Assembly: GCA_963457665.1 (NCBI GenBank)
Contig: OY735202.1
Span: forward strand, 48,829,781-48,893,780
Origin: Thysanoteuthis rhombus
Taxonomy: Eukaryota; Mollusca; Cephalopoda; Oegopsida; Thysanoteuthidae
Length of the DNA: 64,000 nt
Direction: 5' to 3'
How positions within the stretch are numbered: position 1 is the first letter of the stretch; every line of letters starts with the position of its first letter. This document shows, piece by piece, positions 26,176 through 38,029 of the stretch. Below the pieces are notes generated by a model, which saw only the letters and a program-made list of their open reading frames with translations, searched no databases and was not told the origin of the DNA. The position numbers and the translations under genes are program-made.

Positions 26176-29100
26176 TAACACACATTGTCAGTCCTGAAAG
26201 GGGGTTGTCAGTCAGTCCCATTAATTCTAACGATATCTCAGCAAGTCTCCAACACAGTAACTTTGAAAATAATTATAAAATTTTCCAATAGACACATAAC
26301 AGCATCATCATTACTGTTTGTTTGTTGTTAGTACTTAAATTCGTAAGGAAAGTTATCAAAGTTCACCATCGATTTTCCAGCACCCTTATTTCAAAAACAT
26401 TACCGGATTATCCATTTGGCTGAACCGACTGAGGTACCTAACAATAATTCAATAATATCTCTCTGACTCACTAATTATGCACATCTCATCTTTAAAGCAT
26501 AAGGACTGTTAGAAACTTGAATTAAACAGATAGCGCATGATAATCAAATAGTTAAATGCAATATATTGATGTGAATGATATGGTTTATTGACATCATTGA
26601 AACAGATACAGTTATTGTAACTAAACTAAATAAAATATCATATACACTTGATGAGGTAACAGCACACGTCTCGCACGTCTTTGAACAGCGCAGTCAAGTT
26701 TTCGTGACATTTCAACCTTTTCTTAAATCGATGTGAACTTGTGTTTGACTTTTACACCACCACTAACACCTGCAATAAACAATAAATAAGCAAATTTAGA
26801 TAGCGATCTTCCGAAATCGGTGGAGCAGTAACAACCATCGCAGTATAAAACTATCAAGAAATGGTCATTCAGTGAACGTGAGAGAGCCGTGAAGAACTCG
26901 AGTTTCTGCTCGAAATTTGCCAGAAGACGAGACAGTACAGATTCTATAGCAAAAAAAAAGAGAAGAAAATAAAACATCAGGAAGCAACAAATGCCGTATA
27001 CGATTGAATTTAGAACGGAATAAAAATGACGCTATGTGACGTAATCTGATTTATATATGCAAAGAGCGCATGGTGATGTCATTCCGAGGAGACGCCGAAG
27101 TATCGAAAAGGTTGCCAACAATGCATAGTTGTATTGAATGAACTGATGACTGTAAACTGACGATCTCAGTAGTTGCGATGAAAAGTTGCGATAAAATCGA
27201 TATAAGAGTAATACTACTAGTCAAAAATTAATAATGACAGCATATTTTACTTACGAAGGGCAGGATAACGTTTTTATTTAAAAAGAACAAAAATAACGAA
27301 TACAAAGTGATTAATTTGTCATTCATTTTTTTCTTTATATAATGTTCATGGCCATTGGGAGCTAAGTTTATTTATTTAACAATGACAAATAAAACCCAAA
27401 ATAACTCTGTTTCTACGTATGGTCATCTGCTGATCTCTCTTCCTACTTCTTACTTTCAGTGGATTTAGAGAAGGGAAAGCATTAGTTACAGTGACTAAGA
27501 AAGTCGTGAACGGTTTGATGAGACGTGACAGTGGAAGGTTTAGGGAGGGCGTTGAACGATTTCTGTTAAGTCTGAATGTTTCGTGATCTTCAATTTTACT
27601 GAGTAGGAGCAAAATATAGAATAGATAATAAAAAAAAATAATCACTCGTTTTTGGTGGGTATGGCAAAATTTAAAACAACAAGACTGGTTTCTCAGTGAC
27701 AGTTGATCTCTGTCTTGCTTGAAAATCAGCAGTCATCCTTTATCAATATCTTGTATGGTGCATAACCGACTCGACATTAGGAGTAAGCGAGTGTTACTTT
27801 TCCCGCGTTAAATTCAAAACATATGGACGACGTAAACTATTATTGAGTGGTGGGACTACCATTGCAATAATGACAAGTTTGTCCTGAAATTGTCTTATAT
27901 AACCTAAGCATCAATTCTAAACTTAATCCAAACCTTTAACCCTTATCTTGACCCTGAACATTAAACCTAACTCATATTCTTTGTCGTTAAATTTGATAAA
28001 ATACAGTTTGAAATGGTCAGGTTTTCTACTTTCTTTTGGAAATGAATTTTCACAGATAAAGCTAAAAAAAAGTGGGGAAAAAACTGTGATCAAAGGTGAT
28101 TTAAAAATAGCACTGCAAAATGTTTTAAATTTAACCCGGAAATGATAACAATCGCCCTGAAAGAAGTCCTAAGCTAGCAGCGAAATTGAAGTTCATTGTG
28201 ATGATTTGAGATCGAGTTTCTTCTATGTCAGTTTCGAGTAACCAGCCGATCATGTAATATTTGATATTGAACCATCTGCCCCTCTACCTCTCGGTATAGA
28301 TTAAACCTCATTGATCCGATCACTTGTGATCAAACAACTCCTAAGGGTCTGGTGCGTATTGGATCTGTCTCCATTAGTTCGTGGATCTGCCACCAGAGTT
28401 CTTCAATTCGGTTCTAAACTGCGGTTTGGATCGTAATCTAGTGGTTTATAAGCCTACTTATTAAACTGATTGTGTAAAAAGTTGAGCATGGTTCGAAGCC
28501 GAATCGAAGAAATCTAAACTCAGCAACTTTTGATGCTTGTCCCAACATAAATTCAAACTTGTATTTATTGATTTTATTTGAATCTTATAAATCTAAACTA
28601 ATGTTTGAGCCTTCTGCTTGTGTATTTATTTGTGTCTCTGTCACGTTAAAACTGCAAGACTGATTGACATGGTTTTTGGGATGAAAATTCACAGGACATC
28701 GAGTTGTGTCATAGTCCATGTGAGATTGACCTTGAAAGTCATGATAGGTCACCAGAGGTCATTTAGGGTCATTTCTAGCCAATTGAAGCAATTTATAGAA
28801 TATCATTCAGTTTGCTTTAAAGATATTTTTGACCTCACGGATGATAGGCAGATAAAGTCAACTTTGATGGGATAGATGGTTGTCAGAGGTCACCAAAGAT
28901 CAATTTTGGAATGAATTTTGGATTTTCTTTCAGTTAAACAAAAGATTTAAAGAGCTAAAAATATTATTGTTTTTGTTTTGTTTTTTTGTTTTGTTTTTTG
29001 TTTTTTGTTTTTGTTTGGGGGTTTGTTTTTCTTTGTTTGTTTTTTTTTTCATCTTTGTGCAACGCTTGAAAACTTTTCCAAACTAATATATTAAATTTTA

Positions 29101-29929
29101 AAAAAACTGTTTTGTAATGGCACATTATCAGAGAGAAAATAATGTTATGTACCAAGAAGCCCTGTCGAACTAAAGAACTACATTATTTGTTCTATTTTGT
29201 GCACAAGAATTTTCTTTTAGTAACAACTAATATATCACGGGAAGAAAATCAAAATGGGTAACCATCTTTTCAATTGTTCACTGTGCAAGAAAGAATTTAT
29301 CAAAGAAAATATTTTTCTTGTGTTGTTATATTTGCAGTTATTTTCTCCGGGCAACGTCATGTGTCCTTATTTCCAATGCAACCAATTGAAAATTGAAAGC
29401 AAACACAAACAATTTCGATTAATCATAATATAATTCATATTACATGTATTATATCAAAATAACTCGTTTTATTTTCCACTCTATCAGAAAAATTGTTTTA
29501 AAATCTATCAACTAGTAAAATCCATTACGTATCATACTAGTATATAAGATAAACAAAAAAACTATGCAAACATTAAACTATATCCAATGTGTAAGTGTTA
29601 TGACAGGATGACTGTCTACCGAGGCTGGATGTGGAAAGTTATGGGGCTTGTAGTGAGTTCAGTTTTCATTGGGTGCCTTACTTTTGTGGCCCTATGCCAG
29701 AATAAGCTAAACTTAGTCCCGTTTTACTTGCAAAGTCATGAAAAGTGACGACATGCTTAGAGAATGTGAAAAACCTGAGTTGTTGTTTTCATTGTGGTGC
29801 AAGAACTATCCAACAATATTCTTATCGACCATATTTACGCTTGTATGAAATCCTATCTGAATGCTTGATTGTTCTCTTCCCCAGGTGGTTCCTCTTCCTG
29901 TTTCCTCGTATATAAGACAAACAATTAGA
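26176..29929. other. Gene-free stretch
   Basis: No exon or transposon motif recognised. It contains degenerate CCTAA-like runs (27900-27970), several AGGTCA hexamers (28712-28900), and T/G homopolymer-rich DNA (28965-29055). ORFs are short and of low-complexity composition. Confidence 0.5.
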
Positions 29930-30330
29930 AATCGTCAAGCAACACTGTCAACATAGAGTTCTTCAGCTTTAAAGTTGGCCTGGCTGGCTCGCTGGCTGGC
30001 TATTTATGTATGTATTACACAGGCGTATTTAAATCATTTACCCATTATCATGTCTAGAAAAATGCCCCCCCTCCTTCCTCATAGGCTGTTAGTGGATAGG
30101 TCCAATCTCTAGTGTAAGTCAATGTTAAGATGGTCCTTTAGTTTCTGTCCGGCTGCGTCCACACTCGTTATGTGAAAAATAGGACTTTTTAATGATCCAA
30201 CAACAGGGGAGAGAAAATATCTTATTCATTTTCAGTTTTTTTCAATTGATCATCCCTAACACGACATGCTGTCAAAAGATGTTGGTCACGTGATAGTTTC
30301 TATCGAGTCACTAACCAGACCTGTCATTTT
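29930..30330 (+). repeat. Dispersed family A, copy (plus)
   Basis: Family A landmarks in order: 'gaaatcgtcaagcaacactg', 'ttggcctggctggctcgctg', 'tatttatgtatgtatta', a C-rich segment near 30065, 'aattgatcatccctaacac' and 'gatagtttctatcgag'. The last two match 43600-43645. Central parts are diverged. Confidence 0.65.
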
Positions 30331-31469
30331 CCTCTTCAGTAATATGTCATTTTTTATTAATCCAGACATCCATTTTGTCTTAGTCATAATTCGCTTCACT
30401 GGTTTTCCGCCTTTAATTTTGCTGAGTTTTTTCCCCCGGAAACAGTGAAACAAAGCATTCATATGCTGAATCATGCAATCTTCAGAAACCACCTGAATTC
30501 AATTAGACTTACCTGTTTACCTTTGATGAAAACTGGAATTGAAACAACAGATGTGTGTCAATGTTCATTTCCGAAAACAAACAACCTTACCCTGTTGGAA
30601 GAGGCTGAAGAGATATATGCCCTAGGTCAGGTAACAAAACAAAGAGACTGGTCCGGACGTATCAATGTTTGATAGTAACGAGACATACTCTCAGAAATTC
30701 AGACGTATAGAAAATATGTACACTTCACCAAAGGCTTCATAAGACTCTCTGATTATCTTTGTCGATTGAATGATTTACTATAATAGATAAATGATAGTAA
30801 GAATTGAAATGATCTGGTTCTTGCCAGAGGACTAAGACATTAGGGAATTGGAGGGTACCTCTTGTATCCATGTTTATTGAAGCACTTTGAACCGCCCTGC
30901 TTGCACTTATGAAGAGATAAAATAAAAGATATATGAAATAGAACAAATAAATCTTTACTGGTAAAAGTAACCTTACTTGCAATTACAACAAAAATAAAAC
31001 TTTAATGTAAGAATTTCGGTCTAGGAAAGGTTTATGGGAACGCTGTATTATCGGAAAAACTGTATGAATATTACTTTTTATGAATCATTATTGCAGATTT
31101 GATAGTACTTTCTTTATCAACATCATCACGGCCTAGCTTTGCAACAGAAGATTTGGGAGGGTTTTCCAAGTCTTTCATGTACACTGGTGCTAGCGGGGCC
31201 TTTACTTGAGTATCCCTAAGGCCTATGTAATGAAGCTTTGGGGAAAGTGCAGCGTGAGCGTAACCGACCCCACCTTTTTATCCAAGAGTTTGCATGCCAT
31301 TGTGCACTGAGATGGGACGATAGGAATGAGTTCCCAAGGTCATGGGTTTCGTTGGATTTCTTTCTCCAAGGCAGATTCCCGAACTGGGTGTGGAGGTTTG
31401 CTATCCATTTGCAGGAATATTCCGACAGTATAGCTGCCCTATTAGGTTTACCAAAATAAAACGGGGGTG
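30331..31469. other. No recognisable gene
   Basis: A segment near 30815-30845 ('ggttcttgccagaggactaa') resembles 35010-35035 ('gggtcttaccagaggattga') just upstream of an endonuclease-type LINE relic, so decayed LINE sequence may be present. Other ORFs here lack motifs. Confidence 0.4.
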
Positions 31470-31990
31470 GCGAGAGATTGTGCTAATCTTGCAAGAGGGA
31501 ACGATTGTCAATTCAGAAAATCAGCATTCGAAACCCCAATCTTTACCTAGGCTTGAACACTGATCACTATCCTCGGTGGTTAACAAGTATTTCAGTCTGG
31601 AGACAGGCTGGGCTTAACGTAGTACTGCCCAAAGTCAAATAGTGGGAGAAATATTGTGCTACACCAATGTTCAAAGGGGAGAGATGTGCCAGCTTGGAAA
31701 ATACGCATTCGAAAGCTGACTTTCTCTATGGCTCGAAAACCGACCTTTGTCATCGGTTCCAAATGTGTAACGATTTAGTCACGAGACAGATGAAACTTCG
31801 CTGAACAAGACACCAAGTCAAATGGTTGTAGTAAGATAGTGCTATGCAAATATTGTGCTACCCTAATCTACCTGCCTAAAAATCAGCATTTGACGCCCTG
31901 ACATTCAACCTTGGCTCAAACACTGGCTCCTGTCATCGGTGAAAAGTGTGTGAGTCATTCAACCCTGAAGCGGGCCATCTCCTCTGTTAC
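31470..31990 (+). repeat. Three-copy 181-bp tandem repeat
   Basis: Anchors 'agcattcgaaacccc' (31523), 'cgcattcgaaagctg' (31704) and 'agcatttgacgccct' (31885) are spaced 181 and 181 bp. Each is followed by a 'ggct(t/c)(g/a)aa(a/c)ac' segment and 'catcggt'. Upstream copies of 'attgtgcta' (31477, 31653, 31852) are consistent. The unit has no ORF. Confidence 0.8.
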
Positions 31991-32850
31991 AAAACTTTGA
32001 CAGGTGACAGTGGTGGAAAAAAAACAAAAACAAAAGTTGTTTACAACGATCACCACATCGACTGCTCAACCACCCTGACTAGTTAGACTACTTTCCCGAC
32101 AACAGAGAAATTTAAATAAATAACAAGCCTGGCTGCCGCTGGGTCAAATTCCACTCCCACTTTTATTCCTGCTGCAACTATGTATTTATACATGAATTTA
32201 AGAAAATATCAAAATATTCTATTTTTTTCTGAGTAAATGTATTTATTTATTAGAATGAAATAAGGCTCTGCGTATTTGTTACATATATTTCCAGAGATCT
32301 GAGAGACTTGTCAGTCTGGATTGATCGGGTAAGAAAATAAACCGATCACTCCTAAATTAGGCGAGTATTGTTGTTGTTGATGTTGTTGCGATTGAAAAAA
32401 AAAACAAAGAAAAACAAGTCTGAACCGAGTTCTACGCTTTCGTTACAATTTACTTGCTCATATGGTAAACACGTGTGTTGTCATGTTGCTATTTTCAGCG
32501 AGGCTGTTCGAGTCGGATCACGGTCATGTAAACTTTGAGCAAGTACATCCTCATCCCCTGTCTCTCTTGTGGCTTTGTGGGGCGGTTTTTAGTACTCTTC
32601 GGCGTTAACTCCACAACAGAGAGACATATTAAACAAACACACGGAGGAATAATTCATTTGCTCTTTCTAACTAGGCTTTATCGCTTGTTAGTTTTTGACA
32701 ATTATTATCAACATCACGCGTAACATTTACGACTATGAGGATGATTGCTTAGTTCATTTTTTCGGAATGGTATTCCCTGATCGTTTTTAGCCTCTGGATT
32801 CACGTAATACATTCGTGACATCTAATATTATTATCATTATTATTTGGAAT
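31991..32850. other. No recognisable gene
   Basis: A possible B-box-like 'gggtcaaattccactcc' (32141-32157) hints at another SINE relic, but no A box is visible. The ORF at 32535-32723 has no domain. Confidence 0.4.
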
Positions 32851-33186
32851 CTCACACCAGTTGCCTGGTGGTAACCGCTGAAGTTTGAGTGACAGCAAGT
32901 CTCCTCAAGTCTCCAGCCCTCCTCTCCTAGTACTCATAGGTCGCTGTAATTCTGCGATTTACAGTTTCACACCGGTTGCCCAGTGGTTATCGCTGAAGGC
33001 TGAGTGACATCAAGTCTCCTCAGGTCTTCAGCTAACGTCTCCTCTCTCTTTCGCCTATCATGTCAGGGCTGCAATTTGTTGCAGTCCTTATATCTCTAGC
33101 ACCTTCCTCAGTATCCGTGCAGTTCCCAGTAGTGCTGTGGTCTGTACGGTCTCAATCCTTCCCCTAATCCCGATCTATTATTATTA

Positions 33187-33266
<80 letters not shown>
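32851..33266 (+). repeat. 115-bp tandem units ending in a TTA microsatellite
   Basis: 'ctcacaccagttgcctggtgg' minus its last base (32851) and 'ttcacaccggttgcccagtg' (32966) start two units 115 bp apart that share 'gagtgacatcaagtctcctc'. A third partial, diverged unit runs to the TTA tract at 33179-33266. A related fragment follows at 33285-33350 and another at 53320-53390. This is likely the 3' region of a retroposon with a TTA tail. Confidence 0.7.
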
Positions 33267-33269
<3 letters not shown>

Positions 33270-33944
33270 TGATTTTTTGCTGCGTTTAGTGGTTTTCACT
33301 GGAGATTAACTTACGACAAATCTCCTCAATACTCCAGGACTCTCCTTAGTACTATTCACAGCAAAAATACGGAATCACCACACTAATAAGATGTTCATGC
33401 AGCTTGTTTTTTTTTTTTGTCGTTGTTTTTTTTTTTTTTTACTCCAGAGCAAATAAACAAATCATAGACATGACAAAAACAATTTTGTTTGATAGCAGAA
33501 CATTCCGGCCACATGAAATATACCTCAAACAAAGTAGATTTAATTATTTAAATCATTGGTATATTTTCTCCAGATTAAATATAAGAAAAATTATGGAATC
33601 ACTCAATGTTGGAAAAATATAGAATCATCAACAAAAAAATCACAATTGATATTTTTGAGGAAGAGATTCCATAAACGAAAAACAATATTCTCTATCAAGC
33701 TTGTTCCAACGTTCTCGAATAAAAGTTGATAAATCAATTTATTTGTCGATTTGTTTATACTTGCATCATATTTTGGACGCAGCCGACTGGGAAAAACTAA
33801 CGCCTTCAGCCAGACTCCATGTTGGATTTCCTTCGCGAATGATTGTTATTATCCTTCCATTATGTCAATTGAAAGCGCTTTTGTTGAATCTATGTTTTCT
33901 TTCAATTAGCCCAGTCCAACGAGTCTTCATGGTATGAAGGACTC

Positions 33945-34290
33945 TATTTGAGCGGTAGACTAATTTGCATAATTAGACATATGCTGATATTTGTTTTAGA
34001 AATGCGAATTAAAAGATGATTTCGTAATCTTCTCCTCAGCGTCGAATGATTCCATATATTTCCTCTAAAAAAATATGCCAATGATAGAAATATTCTTAAT
34101 TCCTCTAGACTTTTTTCTTGGTTCTTGGAGACTGTTCCCAGGACTCCGATCATCATTGGCACTACAATCACCCAACTTTTCACCCTCGTTCAGCTCCACC
34201 CTTTGAATTTACCATTACCATCTTCTTAACTCTATTCTCGACCACAATATCCGGTCTTCTGGCCTTTTGCATGTCCACACTGGAGGCCTA
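33945..34290 (-). mobile_element. LINE relic with R2-type endonuclease region (minus)
   Basis: The minus strand reads RPDIVVENRVKKMVMV (about 34258-34210), matching the RPD start of the restriction-like endonuclease of R2/NeSL-type LINEs. After a frameshift it reads WVIVVPMMIGVLGTVSKNQEK (from 34180), the conserved C-terminal VVPIVIGALGT block. The following L(L)G(T/S)AxILR part is blurred. Remnants of the same family occur at 35045, 38300, 52280 and 61070. Overlapping plus ORFs are shadows. Confidence 0.7.
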
Positions 34291-35044
34291 CTGGTTATCG
34301 CTGGAGGTCGAGAGAGCTACTGCCGGGATTGGACTGTCTCAAGCCTTCCTCAAATTTCTTATTTCCAAAAAAAAACAAACAATAGAAATGGTCAGCTTCT
34401 AAAGGAGTTTGAAATTCAAACAAATCGCTTTATCCAGACCAAAGAATCAAGATCTTATTACATCATAAAGATATCTGTGAGATCGAGGATCTCACTGACC
34501 AGAAAAATGACAACATAACCCACCATTAGTAACTCATCATTGACTAAAGTCATTTCTAGCAAGGTTGATTTTGGACTTATCTTAGTGTTTTGTTGGCATT
34601 CATCTTAGTCTACACCGACTCTATGTAATATAACACTAGTATTAGCATAGTGTATATTTGCTTGGTATAGATAGATCAAAATAATTCTCAAACGTATTGA
34701 ATGCATTAAAATTGCATTTATTGTATTTTTGTGAAGACTATTCGAAGTTTTGAAACATCTGGACGTTAAAAATCAGATACGGATACCTTGATGGAGTTGC
34801 AGTGGATACTTGGAATTGTAACCTCTTGTATTTTTTGACTGAGGGAAGCTGTTAGCAAAGACGTGTTATATTTACTTTTTGTGCAGTAGGTTCAAGTGTC
34901 ACGACTTTTTAAGTTGTGAGAAAGTTTAAAGACGAATAAGAGATCAGTGAGAAGTTGTCGGTATTGTAATGCAGGTAAACTGAGATAGTGGAAAGCAGGG
35001 AAAATATCTGGGTCTTACCAGAGGATTGAAATACTCGTTGAGTA
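34291..35044. other. No recognisable gene
   Basis: A fragment at 34270-34350 repeats the 'actggaggcctactggttatcgc'-like module of the 115-bp repeat (in shortened form, 'tggttatcgctgga'). The rest is unassigned. Confidence 0.4.
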
Positions 35045-35275
35045 TGAAGGCCGCAGTTGTACCCATCATTATCGGAGAACTTGGAACATTTCGAAAGAGC
35101 CTTGCAAAAAGATTAGAAGAATAACAAATCCAATGAACTCCTGAGACCACCAAGAAATCAGGATAAATAAAATCAGCACTGATACTGAGGAGAGTGCTGG
35201 AGTATCGAAGGGACTTGCTGTCACTTGATCTCCAGCAAGTGCAATGTTGCTGGTGAGGAAACAAGCGAATTTATA
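35045..35275 (+). mobile_element. LINE relic, C-terminal VVPIII block (plus)
   Basis: The plus frame from 35048 reads MKAAVVPIIIGELGTFRKSL with KRLEE, then stops, then SALILRRVLEYRRDLLSLDLQ-like sequence (about 35170-35232, given here in two overlapping pieces). This is the same C-terminal block as 33945-34290, in the opposite orientation. The 106-codon minus ORF across it is an antisense shadow. Confidence 0.7.
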
Positions 35276-35868
35276 ATATCATTGTCTTCAAATTAGCTCA
35301 GTGAAAACAATGGTGGTAACGATAACACCAGTAAAAATATGAAATGTAACAAATAATAACCATAATGAAGAAAAAATGTGTCTCAGCCGTTGTTCCTTTT
35401 ATGAATGGAAAAGAGTTGAAGATAGAGAATATAGCTACAGTAACAACATTACTGTCTGGTTGGTACGCTTATTTTTGCTCTAAGAGATTAGAAACAGTTT
35501 TGGTTGCTGCAACAACTGATGTTCTTTTTTTACTACGCCAACTATTAGAACTACTGCTAATCACAGACTCAATTCTAAAGCAAATATGTCAGCCGAAGTT
35601 CTATGAAATACACAGATCACAATGAATGTGCGTGTGTGTGCGTGTATGTGTGTGTGTACCATTCTCCCAATCGCCACATTATTACTTACAAGCAGATTAG
35701 CCATTCCCCTCAGCACAGCACAAAACAGTACACACGCATTGTCTTATGCGTATACATTAGCTGAAGAATGTAGCTAGAAATGAGAGCACGCATTGTCACG
35801 TTCGCGAACGCAAGCAACATGATGAGAATTGTAACATATGCACTTTTCGGCCGGCCCTGGTTACCCAA
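35276..35868. other. No recognisable gene
   Basis: ORF 35365-35625 has no identifiable domain. A short GT-rich run lies near 35630-35656. Confidence 0.45.
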
Positions 35869-36089
35869 AATATTCAGGTTCCTATTTCTATTGGTATTCG
35901 GACTATCCTCATCTTGGTTGTTTTTCATGCAACGTTTCGGCCGTTGCACTCTACGGCCTTCATCAGTTACCATCTGGTAGGTGTCGGGAAGTAACGAACC
36001 GAACCCTTTTTTTTATCTATCTATCTATCTATCAATCTATCTATCTTGCAGTCCATTCACAACTATGTATCAATTGTATTTATGGACAC
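35869..36089 (-). mobile_element. Hammerhead family 1 element, left arm (minus)
   Basis: Plus 35882-36010 is the reverse complement, at roughly 90% identity by eye, of 36222-36352. It is followed by a TCTA tetranucleotide run (36018-36050) and 'gcagtccattcacaactat', which also recur in inverse at 36450-36516. The whole region is an inverted pair of one element. Confidence 0.75.
35934..35966 (-). ncRNA. Hammerhead-like core, family 1 (minus copy)
   Basis: Minus strand: CTGATGA (RC of 35960-35966), a perfectly paired 6-bp stem II GGCCGT/ACGGCC (RC of 35939-35958) and GAAAC (RC of 35934-35938). The core is canonical. I cannot find a convincing stem I pairing or a GTA cleavage site (reads GCA), so the motif may be incomplete or a different RNA. 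Confidence 0.45.
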
Positions 36090-36175
36090 ATAGCGCAGTG
36101 GTTACAGCGTCAAACAAATTACTGTAAAGTAATCTGATGGTTCTAGGTTCAATCCTAGTGTGAGACAATATAACA
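36085..36175 (+). mobile_element. tRNA-derived SINE head with both boxes
   Basis: A box 'atagcgcagtggttacagcg' (36090-36109) and B box 'ggttcaatcct' (36146-36156) have tRNA-like spacing. An anticodon-like hairpin (ATTAC/GTAAT around 36119-36134) and a T-arm hairpin (CTAGG/CCTAG) still pair. The acceptor stem does not close, so it is a SINE promoter and not a tRNA gene. It sits between the two inverted family 1 arms. Confidence 0.75.
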
Positions 36176-36221
36176 ATACTACTAATGTTAAGAGGGGAGT
36201 ACGGTCAATATACCCCGTTAG

Positions 36222-36483
36222 ATAAATGAAGGGTTCGGTTTGTTACTTCCCCAACACCTACCAGATGATACCTGACGAAGGCCGTAGAGTGCAACGGCCG
36301 AAACGTTGTATGGAAAACAACCAAGATGAGGATGGTCCGAATATCAATAGAAATAATAATAATACCTCATCTCAAAAATTCAGAGATATTCAGGTTCCTG
36401 TTCAGACTGCTATTCTAGGTAGATACATTGATAGATATGATAATACTTGGGTCAATTGATGTATAGTTGTGAACGGACTGCTC

Positions 36484-36515
<32 letters not shown>
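36222..36515 (+). mobile_element. Hammerhead family 1 element, right arm (plus)
   Basis: Mirror of 35882-36010. It continues into an AAT-rich stretch, 'tagttgtgaacggactgctc' (36461 on) and a GATA run (36484-36512). The 77-codon ORF through it is an accidental reading. Confidence 0.75.
36272..36313 (+). ncRNA. Hammerhead-like core, family 1 (plus copy)
   Basis: CTGACGA (36272-36278), stem II GGCCGT/ACGGCC (36280-36299), GAAAC (36300-36304), a possible 2-bp stem III with loop GTT, GTA (36308-36310) and TGG. Core nucleotides all agree with the hammerhead consensus, and stem II is fully conserved between the two copies. The base run just 5' of the core (gatac) does not pair with TGG, leaving stem I unsupported. 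Confidence 0.45.
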
Positions 36516-36837
36516 TGAACAACTTTGGATCAATTGATCGTTAGATATATATGAACAGACTGGGGCTGATAAATATATTGTTGTGAACGGACTTCAAGCT
36601 CTTCCAACAGGGAATTGAGCTTTCTGGTGGATGAGGAATATACACGATAAATAAATATATCGCTTAAATTCAACCTCACTGACCGTCCAGTTCCGTGGAG
36701 TAGAGAGAGGATACCAGCCTCAGGGTCTGAAGCTAAGGTTTCGATCCTGCCTCGTGGTACTGGATGGGATAATAGATAGTCTATAGCCACACTGAAGAGT
36801 TGTAATACAACAAAACAGCTGTCTGTGGATGACACAG

Positions 36838-36932
<95 letters not shown>

Positions 36933-37025
36933 TACAAATAACTTTGGATCAGTTGATCGTCAGATAGATATGAATAGTCTGTGGCCGATAGGTATATAGT
37001 TTTGAACGGACTGTAAGATAGACAG
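36516..37025 (+). repeat. GATA-linked ~80-bp unit, interrupted by a SINE
   Basis: Units of the type 'aactttggatcaattgatcg', a gatagatatgaa segment and 'gtgaacggact' occur at 36516-36593 and 36936-37021, with a related unit at 36440-36516. The two main units are separated by SINE F plus its TA/GA tail. Confidence 0.7.
36594..36928 (+). mobile_element. tRNA-derived SINE family F with TA/GA tail (plus)
   Basis: A 5' segment ('aagctcttccaacagg') is followed by an A-box-like 'ccgtggagtagagag', 'cagcctcagggtctgaagc' and a good B box, 'ggtttcgatcct' (36737-36748). The body ends 'tgtctgtggatgacacagt', then TA (36840-36890) and GA (36891-36928). It is the counterpart of 9242-9560. The 178-codon minus ORF is an antisense reading of this SINE and its tail. 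Confidence 0.8.
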
Positions 37026-37749
37026 ATAGATGCACTACCTACAAGGGGACAGACTGTTATAGGCACCGAAGAAATTCACGATATAACCAATCACGTGACA
37101 ATAAAACACGTGGATCGTTTGATTGAGGAAAAAGAGCAGAAATTTTTTTCCATCCCCAAAACAAAGCACAACCATGCGTGCAAACATACCAGTTAACTCA
37201 CGAAAGGAAATATACAGGTTTTTATGAACAACTTCCAGATGATTTGCTGCCGCGCCCTTTGTGCAAAATGAACGCCAGTACAAAAGCGATGATCCGTTCA
37301 ACTACAAGACAGGCTTGCATTATGTGTTCTCAATCTGTTAAGAAAACAAACAATGATCTCAACCTAGCACCTTCTTCTTTCATTCAACTTCCATACATCG
37401 GCTGTGAGAAAGGTGACCTTACGCTTAGCAGCACAGAAAATGGAATCGGAGATTTGAGTTCAAACTTATCCTGGAGCAGTTTGCGTTCATTTCCCAACCC
37501 ACGTCTCTCACTATCACCCCAGACATGAGTAAATTGCAGAATAGTAGGAGTACCCTGTAGTCCCCCACCCCTGTGGTTAGGTCTCCATGGATCTTTCGAG
37601 AAATCGAGACAAAACTATCGCCTCGTATGTTCAACAGACACGGGGGTAACTGAGTCTAAGTTTCGGCTATGGAGGTAAGGTTAATAGTTGAGAACACGGA
37701 AAATGATAATTGGCAAACCAAGTTCGAATTCAGACTGAGGTACTTCATG
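37026..37749. other. No recognised gene
   Basis: The 116-codon ORF at 37178-37528 has mixed, non-repetitive composition, which is unusual in this window, but no motif, no start context and no splice sites that I can defend. The rest is unassigned. Confidence 0.4.
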
Positions 37750-37862
37750 TTCATCATCATCATCATCATCTGTAGCAGCAGCAGGTTTTTAGCGTTCATC
37801 GTTGGACATAGACATTTTCAAGATTCGCCTGACCTCTCTATCATGGGAGCCAATACTCTCTG
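37750..37862 (-). mobile_element. LINE 3' end with CAT tail (minus)
   Basis: A CAT run (37753-37770) is followed by CAG units and 'gttggacatagacattttc', 'aagattcgcctgacc' and 'tctatcatgggagcc', matching 12105-12210 in the same orientation. Short 3' fragment only. Confidence 0.7.
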
Positions 37863-38029
37863 AAATTGTCTAGCTCGTTGCGTCATCTTACTCTTCATCA
37901 GACACAGTTTCGTATAAAAGATAACAAAAACATAAACAGGTCTGGTTATTCACTCAGTAGAAACCGTCATTGTATCTAACGTCCATTGACAGAATTTCGA
38001 GTTAGGCTTTACCAATCGAAAAATTAGGA

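Noticed and set aside
34944..35264. 106-codon minus-strand ORF
   Set aside because: It is the antisense of the LINE C-terminal block that reads clearly on the plus strand (VVPIIIGELGT).
36085..36175. A functional tRNA gene
   Set aside because: A and B boxes and two hairpins remain, but the acceptor stem does not close and the sequence continues into repeat DNA. SINE head preferred.
37178..37528. 116-codon ORF with mixed composition
   Set aside because: It looks more protein-like than most, but I recognise no domain and cannot find a gene structure around it. Not called.
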